Below, one piece after another: positions 29,308 to 38,784 of a DNA stretch of 64,000 nt. Below the pieces are notes generated by a model. That model made no database searches and had not been told where the DNA came from. It saw only the letters and a list, made by a program, of their open reading frames with translations. The translations under genes and the position numbers were made by a program. Numbering within the stretch: the first letter of the stretch is position 1; every line of letters begins with the position of its first letter. This DNA comes from VRUE01 sp963807425 (GTDB taxonomy: Bacteria > Actinomycetota > Thermoleophilia > Solirubrobacterales > 70-9): NCBI GenBank assembly GCA_963807425.1, contig CAWEBZ010000014.1, positions 242,448-306,447 on the forward strand, in the 5' to 3' direction.

Positions 29308-29323
29308 ATACTTCAGAAAGTAT
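29308..29323. promoter_or_regulatory. Palindrome upstream of thioredoxin operon
   Basis: ATACTT-CAGA-AAGTAT, 37 bp before the trxA start. Read on the minus strand its right arm forms TATACT, a good -10 hexamer, so an operator overlapping a promoter is plausible. No regulator assigned. Confidence 0.3.
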
Positions 29324-29356
29324 AGCGAGGGTTCAACGGGTCCTCTTCCTCGCCGA

Positions 29357-30088
29357 TCAGCGCTCCCGGCCAAAGCGTAGAAGAGGAACCCGCCAGATCG
29401 CCTCGAGCACGATCGAGCGGTTCATCTTCGAGGAGCCGGCCTCTCGTTCGCGGAAGACGATCGGCACCTCGGTGACGCTGAAGCCCAGCTTCATCGCCCG
29501 GTAGGTCATCTCGACCTGGAAGGCGTAGCCGCGGGCGTCGATCGCGTCGAGGTCAATCGCCTCGAGCACCTCGCGGCGAAAGCACTTGAAGCCGCCGGTC
29601 AGGTCGTGAACGTCAACGCCGAGCACCAGGCGGGCGTAGGTGCTGCCGCCGCGGCTGATCGCCCGCCGCAGCGCTCCCCAGTCGGCGATCCCGCCGCCGG
29701 AGACGTAGCGGGAGCCGAGCACGAGGTCGGCGCGCTCGGCCGCCTCGAGCAGGCGCGGCAGGTAGGCGGGCTCGTGGGAGAAGTCGGCGTCCATCTCGAT
29801 CACCAGGCCGGCGCCTTCCGCCAGCGCCAGGCGGAAGCCGGCGATGTAGGCGGGGCCGAGCCCCTCCTTCCGTGGCCGGTGCAGGAAGTGGACGCTCTCC
29901 TGCTCGGCGGCGAGCCGCGCCGCGATCTCCCCGGTCCCGTCCGGGGAGTTGTCGTCGACGATCAGGACCTGGGCGCTGGCCGGCAGCTTCGCCCGCGCCT
30001 CCGCGACCATCCGCTCGATGTTCGCCGCCTCTTCGTAGGTGGGCAGGACGAGCCAGGCGGGCCCACGGTCGGGCTTGGACGGGGACAT
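29357..30088 (-). CDS. Polyprenol monophosphomannose synthase-like GT2 glycosyltransferase
   Basis: 243 residues, the length of DPM1-type enzymes. VLPTYEEAANIERMV, VDDNSPDGTGEIA, EMDADFSHEP (the DxD-type metal and sugar-nucleotide site) and LTGGFKCFRREVLEAI are the family hallmarks. It transfers mannose (or a related sugar) from GDP-sugar to polyprenyl phosphate at the inner membrane face, for lipoglycan or protein glycosylation. No transmembrane domain is fused to it, unlike mycobacterial Ppm1 fusions. Confidence 0.88.
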   Translation of the reverse strand: MSPSKPDRGPAWLVLPTYEEAANIERMVAEARAKLPASAQVLIVDDNSPDGTGEIAARLAAEQESVHFLHRPRKEGLGPAYIAGFRLALAEGAGLVIEMDADFSHEPAYLPRLLEAAERADLVLGSRYVSGGGIADWGALRRAISRGGSTYARLVLGVDVHDLTGGFKCFRREVLEAIDLDAIDARGYAFQVEMTYRAMKLGFSVTEVPIVFREREAGSSKMNRSIVLEAIWRVPLLRFGRER

Positions 30089-30156
30089 TGCGCGGCGATG
30101 CTAGTGACGAACCAGAGGGATGGCTGAGAGATGTGCTCGGTCGCTAGCTTTGCGGG

Positions 30157-31881
30157 GTGACCAACGCCGAAATCGCCGCCGCCCTCGACGAGCTGGGGGT
30201 GCTCTACGAGCTCGACGGCGCGGTCAAATACCGGGTGCTCGCTTACGGCACGGCGGCGAAGGCGATCCGCGAATCCCCGGTCTCGGTCGCCGATCTCGCC
30301 GCGCAGGGAAGGGCGACCGAGATCCCCGGCGTCGGCAAGACGCTGGCGGAAAAGATCGAGGCCCTGCTGGCGACTGGAGAGATCCCCGCCGCGGTGAAGC
30401 TGAAGGCGAAGTTCCCGCCGAGCCTGATCGAGGTGACGCGGGTGCCGGGGGTGGGAGCGAGAACCGCGCGGCGGCTCTTCGACGAGCTCGGCATCGTCTC
30501 GCTGGAGGACCTCAAGCAAGCTGCCGAGGCAGAACGCATCCGCGACCTGAAAGGGCTGGGACCGAAGGCCGAGGAGAACGTGCTGGCGGCGATCGAGCGG
30601 CTCGGCGATCCCGACGAGGCAGGCGGTCGCGTGCTGCTCTCCCACGCGCGGCCGATCGCCGAGGCGCTGGCAACGGCGCTGCGCGAGCACCCGGCGGCGG
30701 ACCGGGTGGAGGTCGCCGGGTCGGTGCGGCGCTGGGCCGAGACCTGCAAGGACATCGACCTGATCGCCACCGCCGAGGAGCCGATCGCGCTCGCCGAGCA
30801 TCTTGCCTCCCACGAGCTGATCGCCGCTTCCGGAACGCCGGGACCCAACGGGCTGCGGGCGCAGACTCACAACGGCATCTCGGTCGATTTGCGGATCGTC
30901 GCCCCCGAGGCCTTCGGCAACCTGCTCCAGCACTTCACCGGCTCCCAGGCGCACAACGTGCAGCTGCGCGAGGAGGCGGTGGCGCGCGGCATCTCCGTCT
31001 CTGAGCACGGGATCACCGAGGTCGAGACCGGCAAGACCGAGCTCTGCGCGAGCGAGGAGGCCGTCTACGAGCACCTCGGCTACTCCTACATCGAGCCCGA
31101 GCTGCGCGAGGGCAGGGGAGAGCTGAAGGCGGCACGAGCGGGCGAGCTGCCGGAGCTGGTCACGGTCGAGGACATCCGCGGCGACCTGCACTCGCACACG
31201 ACCCTCTCCGACGGCCGCAACACGCTCGAGGAGATGGCGGCGGCGGGCCGCGAGCGCGGCTACGCCTACATGGCGATCACCGACCACTCGGCCAGCCACG
31301 GCTTCGGCGACCACGTCACGGCGGAGCGGCTCTGGGGGCGGATCGAGGAGATCCGCGCATGGAACGAAGGGAAGCGCGGCTTCCGCCTGCTCGCCGGCTC
31401 CGAGGTCAACATCGGCCTCGACGGCGGGCTCGACTATCCCGACGACCTGCTGGCCGCCCTCGACTGGGTGGTGGCCAGCGTCCACACCTCGTTCTCGATC
31501 TCCGCGAAGGCAATGACCGAGCGGGTGCTGGCGGCGATCGAGAACCCCTTCGTCAAGTGCATCGGGCACCTGACCGGTCGCCTGATCGGCCGTCGCGAGC
31601 CCTACGGGATCGATGTCGAGGCTGTCGCGGCAGCAGCGGCCCGGACCGGCACGATGCTGGAGATCAACGGCAACCCGAACCGTCGCGACCTCTCCGAGCA
31701 GCACGCCCGGCTGGCGATCGACGCCGGCGCCACGATCGTCCTCAACACCGACGCCCACGGCGTCGACACCCTCGGCAACATGGCCTACGCGGTGGCGACT
31801 GCACGGCGCGCCTGGCTGACCGCGGACCAGGTAGCCAATACCCGCGGCTGGCGGGACTTCTCGCGGTTGGTCAAGAAGTAG
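30157..31881 (+). CDS. polX: Family X DNA polymerase/3'-5' exonuclease PolX
   Basis: 574 residues, the usual PolX length. Order: N-terminal helix-hairpin-helix region (YELDGAVKYRVLAYGTAA; IPGVGKTLAEKIEALL; VPGVGARTARRLF), Pol-beta palm with KDIDLI metal Asps, then the PHP phosphoesterase domain (DLHSHTTLSDGRNTLEEM; ITDHS; HVTAERL; LNTDAHG). Acts in base excision and gap-filling repair. GTG start at 30157; divergent from the glycosyltransferase gene. Its 3' end overlaps the convergent membrane gene by 11 bp. Confidence 0.93.
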   Translation: MTNAEIAAALDELGVLYELDGAVKYRVLAYGTAAKAIRESPVSVADLAAQGRATEIPGVGKTLAEKIEALLATGEIPAAVKLKAKFPPSLIEVTRVPGVGARTARRLFDELGIVSLEDLKQAAEAERIRDLKGLGPKAEENVLAAIERLGDPDEAGGRVLLSHARPIAEALATALREHPAADRVEVAGSVRRWAETCKDIDLIATAEEPIALAEHLASHELIAASGTPGPNGLRAQTHNGISVDLRIVAPEAFGNLLQHFTGSQAHNVQLREEAVARGISVSEHGITEVETGKTELCASEEAVYEHLGYSYIEPELREGRGELKAARAGELPELVTVEDIRGDLHSHTTLSDGRNTLEEMAAAGRERGYAYMAITDHSASHGFGDHVTAERLWGRIEEIRAWNEGKRGFRLLAGSEVNIGLDGGLDYPDDLLAALDWVVASVHTSFSISAKAMTERVLAAIENPFVKCIGHLTGRLIGRREPYGIDVEAVAAAAARTGTMLEINGNPNRRDLSEQHARLAIDAGATIVLNTDAHGVDTLGNMAYAVATARRAWLTADQVANTRGWRDFSRLVKK

Positions 31882-32380
31882 GGACGGTGCGTAGACCCGG
31901 CGTGCGGACCAGCTGGATCGGGCGCAGGGCGGAGTTGGGGACGACGTAGAACTTGACCCCGTCGCGCTGCTCGATCGCGAGGACGGCCGCCTCGCGGCTG
32001 TGCCAGGCGAGCGAGACGAGAAGGGCGTAGCCGGCGCCGATCGCCGCCACCCCTGGGAAGAAGATGCCCAGCGCACCGGCCACTAGGGCGGTGACGCCGA
32101 TCGGCCAGAGGCGGGCGACCGCGATCCGGGCGGGAGTCTCGGGCGGTAGGGAGGTGGCCGTTTTGGCACTGGCGAGGGTGTCACGGAGGGCGTCGGCGGC
32201 GCGGGAGGGGCGGCCCAGGTAGAGACCGACCACGACGGCGACCAGCCACCAAGCCACGGCGACGAGGAACGTCGTCGTGTCTTCCTCGCGGCCGGCGGAG
32301 AGCGCCGTGATCGCGGCGAGCGCGGTCGCCTCGGCGCCGGTGAGGAAGACGGTGACGCGCAGCAGGTCGGTGTAGGGCAT
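31871..32380 (-). CDS. Four-helix membrane protein of unknown function
   Basis: 169 residues from ATG 32380; the open frame upstream belongs to another frame of otsB. Two N-terminal helices (VFLTGAEATALAAITAL; FLVAVAWWLVAVVVGLYLG) and two later ones (IAVARLWPIGVTALVAGALGIFF; VAAIGAGYALLVSLAW) flank a cytoplasmic loop. A short polar tail follows (DGVKFYVVPNSALRPIQLVR). No family recognised. It starts 5 bases after the otsB stop, so is probably co-transcribed with it. Confidence 0.7.
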   Translation of the reverse strand: MPYTDLLRVTVFLTGAEATALAAITALSAGREEDTTTFLVAVAWWLVAVVVGLYLGRPSRAADALRDTLASAKTATSLPPETPARIAVARLWPIGVTALVAGALGIFFPGVAAIGAGYALLVSLAWHSREAAVLAIEQRDGVKFYVVPNSALRPIQLVRTPGLRTVPTS

Positions 32381-32385
32381 CGCGG

Positions 32386-33213
32386 TTACTCCGCCAAGCT
32401 CTCGAGGATCGCCAGCCAGCCCTCCGGCCCGTCGACCCGTAGGTCGGCCTCTTCGTCGAGCTCGGGCGGCGCCTCCGGCGAGATGACGCCGACGCAGACG
32501 GCGGTCTCCAGCTCGCCCTCCTCGCGCAGCTCGCGCAGGCGGCGGAAGGCGTCGAGGTCGGTGCGATCGTCGCCGGCGTAGACCGCCGACGGCGATGCCG
32601 TCGATCGGCGAGCAGGGCCGCAACCGCCGCGTCCTTGCCACCGCCGCCGACCGGGCGCAGCTCGAGCACCTTGCGACCCCAGCGCGGCTCCAGCCCGCCT
32701 CGGCCCGCCTCGGCGGCGATCTCGTGGGCGCTGCGCCTCGGCGCCGCGCTCGTCCTCGGCGCCGCGCCAGTGCAGCGCCTGGATCGGGCCCTTGTCCTCG
32801 AGCTCGCAGGCCCGCAGCCGTCAGCGCCCCCGCGTCGAGGGTGGCGAGGAACTCCGCCGCCTCCCGCTCGCGCCCGGCCAGCGAGGGGTCGAGCCCGCGG
32901 CTGCCTCGTCGCCCGGCAGCAGCAGCTCGAGGCCGTGGTTGCCGGCGTAGGCGATCCCGTCGACGCCGACCAGCCGCCGCGCCTCCAGGGCCTGCCTGCC
33001 GGAGACGCAGCCGACCAGGCCGAAGCGCTGGCTCAGCTCCTCCAGCAGCGTCGTCGCCCGCGCCGGCACCGCGGCCTGCTCGGGCCGCGCGACGATCGGC
33101 GCCAGGGTCCCGTCGACGTCGGTGAGGATCGCCGTCCGCGCCGGGTCGGCGCGCAGCGGCTCCAGCGGGGAACGTCGCCCGCCGCCGCTCCCCGTCGCGG
33201 ATTCAGAAGACAC
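32386..33213 (-). pseudogene. otsB: Trehalose-6-phosphate phosphatase (frameshifted as sequenced)
   Basis: GTG 33213 opens RTAILTDVDGTLAPIVARPEQA, the HAD motif I (DVDGTL), then VGCVSGRQALEARRLVG and YAGNHGLELLLPG, all typical of OtsB. The frame breaks near 32895, 32825, 32730 and 32590. Later segments fit the family in other frames: GRKVLELRPVGGGGKDAAV, then an AGDDRTDLDAF stretch (HAD motif IV) and a C-terminus LAILESLAE before TAA at 32386-32388. The intact enzyme dephosphorylates trehalose-6-phosphate to trehalose. Four indels without nonsense mutation suggest sequence error rather than decay. Confidence 0.72.
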
Positions 33214-33234
33214 GGCATCTAGTATCGCGGCACG

Positions 33235-33618
33235 ATGGCGTCAGAGCCCGCCTTGCCCGCTCACTCCCTGCTCAAGCTCGCCGCGATCGGCACCCTGGCG
33301 GGCATCTTCAGCGGCCTCTTCGGGGTCGGCGGCGGCACGATCATCGTCCCCCTGCTGATCTTCTGGTTCGGCTACGGCGAGCGGCTGGCGACCGGCACCA
33401 GCCTCGCCGCGATCGTCCTCATCGGCCTGCTCGGCGCGATCGCCCAGGGCGGCATCTACGGCAACGTCCACGTCGCCACCGGCCTCCTGCTCTCGATCCC
33501 CGCGGTGCTCGGCGTCGTGATCGGCACCGCGATCCAGCAGCGCATCTCCCAGCGCGCCGTCTCGCTGCTCTTCGCCGCGCTGCTGGTCGCGATCGCGATC
33601 GAGCTGGTCGTCTCGTGA
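33235..33618 (+). CDS. TSUP/TauE-SafE family half-length membrane transporter, subunit 1
   Basis: 127 residues, four helices: half of a normal TauE/SafE protein. SGLFGVGGGTIIVPLLIFWFG is the family's first-helix signature and ATGTSLAAIVLIGLLGAIAQGG the second. The next gene starts inside its stop (33615) and encodes the other half, so the pair likely forms a heterodimeric exporter of sulfite-type or organosulfur anions. Confidence 0.8.
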   Translation: MASEPALPAHSLLKLAAIGTLAGIFSGLFGVGGGTIIVPLLIFWFGYGERLATGTSLAAIVLIGLLGAIAQGGIYGNVHVATGLLLSIPAVLGVVIGTAIQQRISQRAVSLLFAALLVAIAIELVVS

Positions 33619-34029
33619 GCGAGGAGCTGCTCGCGGCGCTGATCTGCATCGCCGGCGGGCTCGCCGGCGGCCTGGTCGGGGTCGGCGGCGGCGTCCTCTT
33701 CGTCCCCGCGCTGACGATCTTCCTCGGCCTCACCCAGGTCGAGGGCGAGTCGACCTCGCTGCTGATGATCGTGATCGTCGCCCTGGTCGGCGCCTCCGCC
33801 AGGGCGCCTACGGCAACGTCAACCTGCGCGACGCCGCTGGTCGATCGGCGCGCTCTCGCCGCTCGGCGTGCTGATCGGCGTCGCGTCGCCAACAACGTCT
33901 CCGAGCGGGCCCTGCAGCTCTCCTTCGCCGCCCTGGCGCTCTTCATCGCCTACCGGCTGCTCGCCCGCGCGCTCGCTACCCCGGCGCAGATCGGCGCATT
34001 CGTCTGGCGCCGCAGCGACCCATCGGTAG
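33615..34029 (+). pseudogene. TSUP/TauE-SafE family half-length membrane transporter, subunit 2 (frameshifted as sequenced)
   Basis: GTG 33615 overlaps the previous TGA. GGLAGGLVGVGGGVLFVPAL and QVEGESTSLLMIVIVALVGA match the TauE/SafE first half-repeat. Two compensating frame changes lie between about 33800 and 33885; the middle reads QGAYGNVNLRDA and SIGALSPLGVLIGV in another frame. It then returns to ANNVSERALQLSFAALALFI. The true stop is uncertain: the original frame stays open to 34181, and a stop in another frame at 34027-34029 is the one I chose. Pairs with subunit 1. Confidence 0.6.
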
Positions 34030-34038
34030 TCTCAAAGC

Positions 34039-34911
34039 GTGGATTCCCTTACCTGGGAAGGCGATATCCCGCAGCTGCGCTCGCCGGTCCTGGTCTGCTC
34101 CTTCCGCGGCTGGAACGACGCCGCCAGCGCCGCCTCGACGGCGCTGGCCGCCGTCGCCGAGTCGCTTCGACGCCGAGCTGATCGCCCAGGTCGACCCCGA
34201 GGAGTACTTCGACTTCCAGACGACGCGGCCGACGATCGTCCTCACCGAGGGCCAGGCGCGCCGCATCGAGTGGCCGCAGAACAACCTGATCGCGGTCCGC
34301 GTGCCCGCCGCCGACCGCGACCTCGTCCTCCTCGACGGGACCGAGCCCAACCTGCGCTGGCGCACCTTCTCGGAGACGATCGCGACCGCCGCCGACGCGC
34401 TCGGGGTCGAGATGGTGATCACCCTGGGCGCCCTGATCGCCGAGGTCTCCCACACCCTGCCGGTGCCGATCACCGGCCTCGCCTCCGACGAGCAGCTGGT
34501 CGAGGAGCTCGACCTGCAGCGCTCCAGCTACGAGGGGCCGACCGGGATCGTCGGCGTCGTCCACGACTGCTGCCGCCAGCTCGGCATGACCTCCGCCTCG
34601 CTCTGGGCGGCCGTGCCGCACTACGTCGCCGCCGTGCCCAACCCGAAGGCGGCGCTGGCGCTGCTGCGCCGGCTCGAGGGCCTGACCGGGATCGCCGTCG
34701 ACGCCTCCGAGCTGGAGGAGGAGACGGCCAGCTACGAGGAGCAGATCGGCCGCGCCGTCGCCGCCAACCCGGAGATCGAGGAACTGGTCGAGCGGATCGA
34801 GGCCGAGCAGGTCGAGCAGCTCGGCGACGAGGGCGAGGACCTGCCCTCCGCCGACACGATCGCCCGCGAGTTCCAGCAGTTCCTCCAGCCAGCGAGGGCG
34901 AGTCGAACTAG
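34039..34911 (+). pseudogene. PAC2 (proteasome assembly chaperone-like) family protein (frameshifted as sequenced)
   Basis: GTG 34039 gives LRSPVLVCSFRGWNDAASAAS, the PAC2-family opening (FxGWxDAg). The frame breaks near 34165; the next frame gives AELIAQVDPEEYFDFQTTRP, LDGTEPNLRWRTFSE and LGALIAEVSHTLPVPITG, all standard for the actinobacterial family. A second shift near 34880 leads to the natural-looking end SEGESN at 34911. Family members occur in all proteasome-bearing actinobacteria, and their exact role is unsettled. Confidence 0.75.
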
Positions 34912-34920
34912 CGCGGCCGC

Positions 34921-37820
34921 TCAGCTCTCGGCCGCGGGGCAGATCAGGCGGTAGTCGCACCAGCTGCAGACGGTGGGCGAGGGGCGCGGCTCGAAGTCCT
35001 GGCCGAGGACCCCCTCGCCGACCTGGAGCACGGTGCGCTCGACCCGCTCGGCGTCGTCGGGCTTGGCCGGCGCGGCGACCTTCTCGGCGTCGAGCACGTA
35101 GTAGTAGCTGCCGGTCCGGGCCTCGAGGTCCCAGGCCTCGCGGGCGGCGAGCCGGTAGAGCGCCAGCTGCAGGTCGCTCTCGAGCTCGTCCTCGCTCTTG
35201 CGCTCGCCGGTCTTGTAGTCGATCAGCTCGTAGCTGCCGTCGGGCAGGCGGTCGACCCGGTCGACCCGGCCGCGCACGTGGTGGGGGCCGATCCGGATGT
35301 CGAACTTGCGCTCCAGCCAGACCGGCTCGCCCTCGCGATCGCTCTCGCGCTCCCAGTAGAGGCGCATCGCCTCGCGGGCCCGGTCGCGGAACTGCAGCTC
35401 GTCGTCGCTGGTGCCGAAGCCGGAGCGGCGCCAGCCCGCCTCGAAGAGGTCCATCAGGCGCTCCAGCCCGTCCTCCTCCGCCTCGCCCCCGTCCTTGTGG
35501 AAGCGTTCGAGCACGTTGTGGATGAGGATGCCGAAGCGCTGGTTGATCGTCGGCTCCTGCGGAATGCCGAAGACGCGGGCGAACTTGTACTTCAGCGGGC
35601 AGGTGAGGTAGAGGTCGAGGTCGGAGGCGGAGAGGCTGAGCGCGCCGTCGCCGCGGCGCGGCAGGAAGGCCTCCAGCGAGGGCTCGTGGCGGGCGGCGAT
35701 CAGCCTGCGGCGGCCGTCGCGCTCGCGCTCGGAGTCGAGCAGGTAGGAGTCGAGCGCGGAGGCGTCGAGCTCGGCCTGCTGCTCGGGCGTGGCGACCTGG
35801 CGCAGGAGGCCGTTGACCGCCTCGATCGCCTCCGCCGTCGCCTCGTCGCCGGGGCGCTGGGCGAGCGCCGCCAGCTTCAGCAGCTCGAGGTAGCGGGCGA
35901 TCGCCCGGTTGACGTCGATCGCGGTGTCGAGTCGCGGCTCGGAGAGCTCCCGGCCCGCCTTCCAGGAGGCCTCGAGCACCTCCTCGCGCAGCTTGCGGTA
36001 GGTCGCGTGCAGGCCCTCGGCGGGCCCGAAGAGCTCCTCCTCGTGGACCTCCTCGTCGCCCTCCGCGTCGGCCAGCGCCGTCGCGTAGAACGCCGAGGGC
36101 TTCGCCTCCGCGCTGCCGTCGCGCTCGACCCGGGAGAGGACGAGCGTCGCCGCGTGCCGGCCGGCCGATCCGCTCCGTGCCGCCGTCGCGCTCGAGGCCG
36201 AGGACGAAGACGTGGTCGAACTCCCTGCCCTTGACCGCGCGGCGGTCGAGGCCCTGAACGGCTCCCGGCGAGGCCGGCTCCTCGCCCCCGGCCGGCTCGA
36301 CGCCGGCCTCGGCGACGGCGCTGAGGTAGCGGACGAAGTCCCGGGTCGAGCCGTGGGGCTCGCGCCGCGCCCAGGCGGCGGCGAGCTCGGCCAGCCGCGA
36401 GAGCCCGAGCAGGCGCTCGGCCACCTCCGGCTCGGCGGCGAAGAGCCGCTGGCGGCGCAGGCCGACGCGCCTCGATCAGGCGCCGGACGAAGACGTCGGC
36501 ACGCCGCTCCTCCATCGCCGCCGAGGCCGTCCCGTAGAGCTTGAGGAAGGACTGGATCCGCTCGCGTGCCTCGGGTGGGATCTGCGGGCTCTCGAGCGCC
36601 GCCTCGCAGGCGGAGACCATGTCGAGCTTGCGGCGCCGGGCGATCGTCGTCAGCCGCGCCAGGTCGGCCGAGCGCAGCTCGATCGGGGGCCGGGTCAGCG
36701 CCCGCGCCGCCGCGGCCGAGTCGCTCGGGATCGGCGAGGACCCGCAGCCAGGCGATCGCGTCGCGTACCTCGGGGCGCTGGAAGAGCGCCGCCGGCCCGG
36801 CGAGGTGGAAGGGGATGCCGCGCTCCTCCATCGCCGCCGCCACCGGCCCGCCCCTGGCGGCGGGGTCGTCGACCAGGACGCAGATCGCTTCGGGCGCGGT
36901 TCCCGTCGGCGAGCAGGTGCTCGGCTTCGCGCGCCACGGCCTGCGCCTGGGCCCGCTCGTTGCTGCAGCGCCAGAAGCGGACGGTCGGATCGCGGAACAC
37001 CTCTTCCAGGACGAGCGTCTCCGGCTGCGGGTCCGTCGCGGGGAGGGGGGCTGCTGCGGGGCAAGTCCGTCCTCGACCCCCCCTCCCCCGCGCGACCCAC
37101 AGAGGAGGCGTCTTCCGCGTAGAGGTGGTTCGGGTTCTCCGTCGAGAGCTGACGAGGATCGCGCGCTGGGCCGTCGTCGTCTCCTCGAACTCGTCGACCA
37201 TCAGGTGCGCGAAGCGGGCTGCGATCTCGGCTCGGACGTCGGCCCGCTCGTGCAGCAGCTTGTTGAGGGTGAGGAAGACGTCGCCGCGGTCGAGGCTGCC
37301 GGACTCGGCGAGGATGCGGTCGTGGGCGGCGCAGAGCTCGGCCAGCTCCGGCTCGGGAGGCTCGGAGCCGGCCTTCAGCTCGTCGATCTGGCCGAGCAGG
37401 CGGGCGAGCAGCCCGGCCGGGTTGCCGCGGATCTCGTGGCGGCGCAGGGGAAGCTCGTCGAGACGGTCGAGGAGCATCGCCAGGCGCTCGGCCGGGCCGA
37501 GGACGTTGAAGAAGGGATCGAGACCGGCGGCCGTCGAGTGCTCGCGCAGGAGCCGCTCGCAGATCGACTCCCAGGTGCCGATCCAGAGCTCCTCGAAAGG
37601 ATCGCTCGAGCAGGATTTCGACGCGCTCCCGCAGGCGCTGCGCGGCGGCGGGACTGGAGGCGATGACCAGGACCTGCTCGGCCCCCGATCCCTCGCCGGC
37701 AAGGCGTGCGAACCGGCGCGCCAGTGCCTCGGTCTTGCCAGTTCCCGCGGCGCCCTGGACCAGCAGCGGTCCGTCGTCGTGTCGGACCACGAGTTCCTGC
37801 GCCTCGGCGAGAGCGAGCAT
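34921..37820 (-). pseudogene. UvrD/RecB-like helicase with C-terminal PD-(D/E)XK nuclease (multiple frameshifts, motif III missing as sequenced)
   Basis: Starts near 37820 with VVRHDDGPLLVQGAAGTGKTEAL (Walker A). After a shift near 37605 it continues WIGTWESICERLLREHS, VFLTLNKLLHER and motif II LMVDEFEETTTAQRAIL. Motif IV-like LEEVFRDPTVRFWRCSNER appears only after a GC-rich inverted-repeat block. More shifts occur near 36905, 36720, 36465 and 36175. The nuclease end is clear: LSLSASDLDLYLTCPLKYKF, RVDRVDRLPDGSYELIDYKTG (catalytic D/E-x-K) and Fe-S cysteines CSWCDYRLICP. An intact homologue would be an AdnA/AddB-like recombination or repair enzyme. Divergent from the inositol phosphatase gene. 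Confidence 0.75.
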
Positions 37821-37864
37821 GCCTCCAACGCTAGCGAGTGGGCGCCATCCATAGGATGGCGTCG

Positions 37865-38677
37865 ATGGACGTTTTTTCCGCAGACTGGCTGGGAATCTGC
37901 CGCCGTGCGGTGGCGGCGCAGCGGGATATCTTCGAAGAAGTGCGCGGCTTCGAGGCCCGCACCGTCTACGAGGGGGTGGGGGAGGGCGGCGATCACACGC
38001 TTGTGATCGACCGCCGCTGCGAGGACGCGGTCTTCGTCGAGCTGGAGGCGCTCGCGGGGGAAGGCGCCTCCTTCGTCGCGGTCTCCGAGGAGCGCGGCGA
38101 GGTCAGCTTCGGCTCCGGCGGCCCGGCCCGCATCGTGATCGACCCGATCGACGGATCGCTCAATGCCCGCCGTACCCTGCCCTCGCACAGCCTCAGCATC
38201 GCGGTCTCCTCGGGGCCCTCGATGGCCGACGTCGAGTTCGGCTACGTCTATGACTTCGGTGCAGGCGAGGAGTTCAGCGCCCGCCGTGGATCCGGCGCGA
38301 TGCTCGACGGAGAGCCGGTCGGGGTCAGCGAGGACCGCGAGAAGCTGGAGCTGCTCGGGATCGAGGCGGCGGAGCCCGGCTGGGCGCTGCCCGTGCTGGA
38401 GGCGCTGGCGGGGAAGGTCTATCGCCTGCGGGTGATCGGCTCGATCGCGATCACCGCCGCCTACGTCGCATCCGGCCGTCTCGACGCCATGCTCAGCCTG
38501 CGTCCCTGCCGCTCGGTCGACATCGCCGCCGCCCAGCTGATCGTCCGCGAGGCTGGGGGCCAGGTCGCTTTCGGCGATCTCTCCCTCTCCGAGGCCGACC
38601 TCAGCCTCGATGCGCGTTACCCGATCGCTGCCGCCGCTGGCGAGCGTGGCATGGCGATCGCCGGCGCGGCTCAGTAA
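37865..38677 (+). CDS. Inositol monophosphatase family protein
   Basis: 270 residues from ATG 37865; ATG 37856 and 37838 are alternatives in frame. DPIDGSLNARR (motif DPIDGTxNF) and SVDIAAAQLIVREAGG (WDxAAG-like) give the metal site; AVSEERGEV supplies the first acidic ligand. Mg-dependent phosphatase acting on inositol phosphate, fructose-1,6-bisphosphate or 3'-phosphoadenosine substrates. Trp of the WDxAAG motif is Val here (SVDIAAA) and the Phe of DGTxNF is Ala, so the substrate may differ from classical IMPase. Confidence 0.82.
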   Translation: MDVFSADWLGICRRAVAAQRDIFEEVRGFEARTVYEGVGEGGDHTLVIDRRCEDAVFVELEALAGEGASFVAVSEERGEVSFGSGGPARIVIDPIDGSLNARRTLPSHSLSIAVSSGPSMADVEFGYVYDFGAGEEFSARRGSGAMLDGEPVGVSEDREKLELLGIEAAEPGWALPVLEALAGKVYRLRVIGSIAITAAYVASGRLDAMLSLRPCRSVDIAAAQLIVREAGGQVAFGDLSLSEADLSLDARYPIAAAAGERGMAIAGAAQ

Positions 38678-38699
38678 CCACTCGCCCGAACGGGTTTAA

Positions 38700-38728
38700 G
38701 AACACCTGTTCGCCAAGAACGTATGTTC
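38700..38728. promoter_or_regulatory. Two tandem SOS (LexA) boxes
   Basis: GAACACCTGTTC (38700-38711) and GAACGTATGTTC (38717-38728) both match the actinobacterial SOS core GAAC-N4-GTTC; starts are 17 bp apart. TACACT (38731-38736) just downstream is a good -10 box. A pair this close suggests tight DNA-damage control of the basic protein at 38785. Confidence 0.75.
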
Positions 38729-38784
38729 GTTACACTGGCGACGCTCGAGGCAGGAAATCCGCAGACCGAAGGGATCACATCTTC

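Noticed and set aside
29962..32076. 704-residue minus-strand open frame across polX
   Set aside because: Shadow of polX; composition is Arg/Gly/Leu-rich with no recognisable motif.
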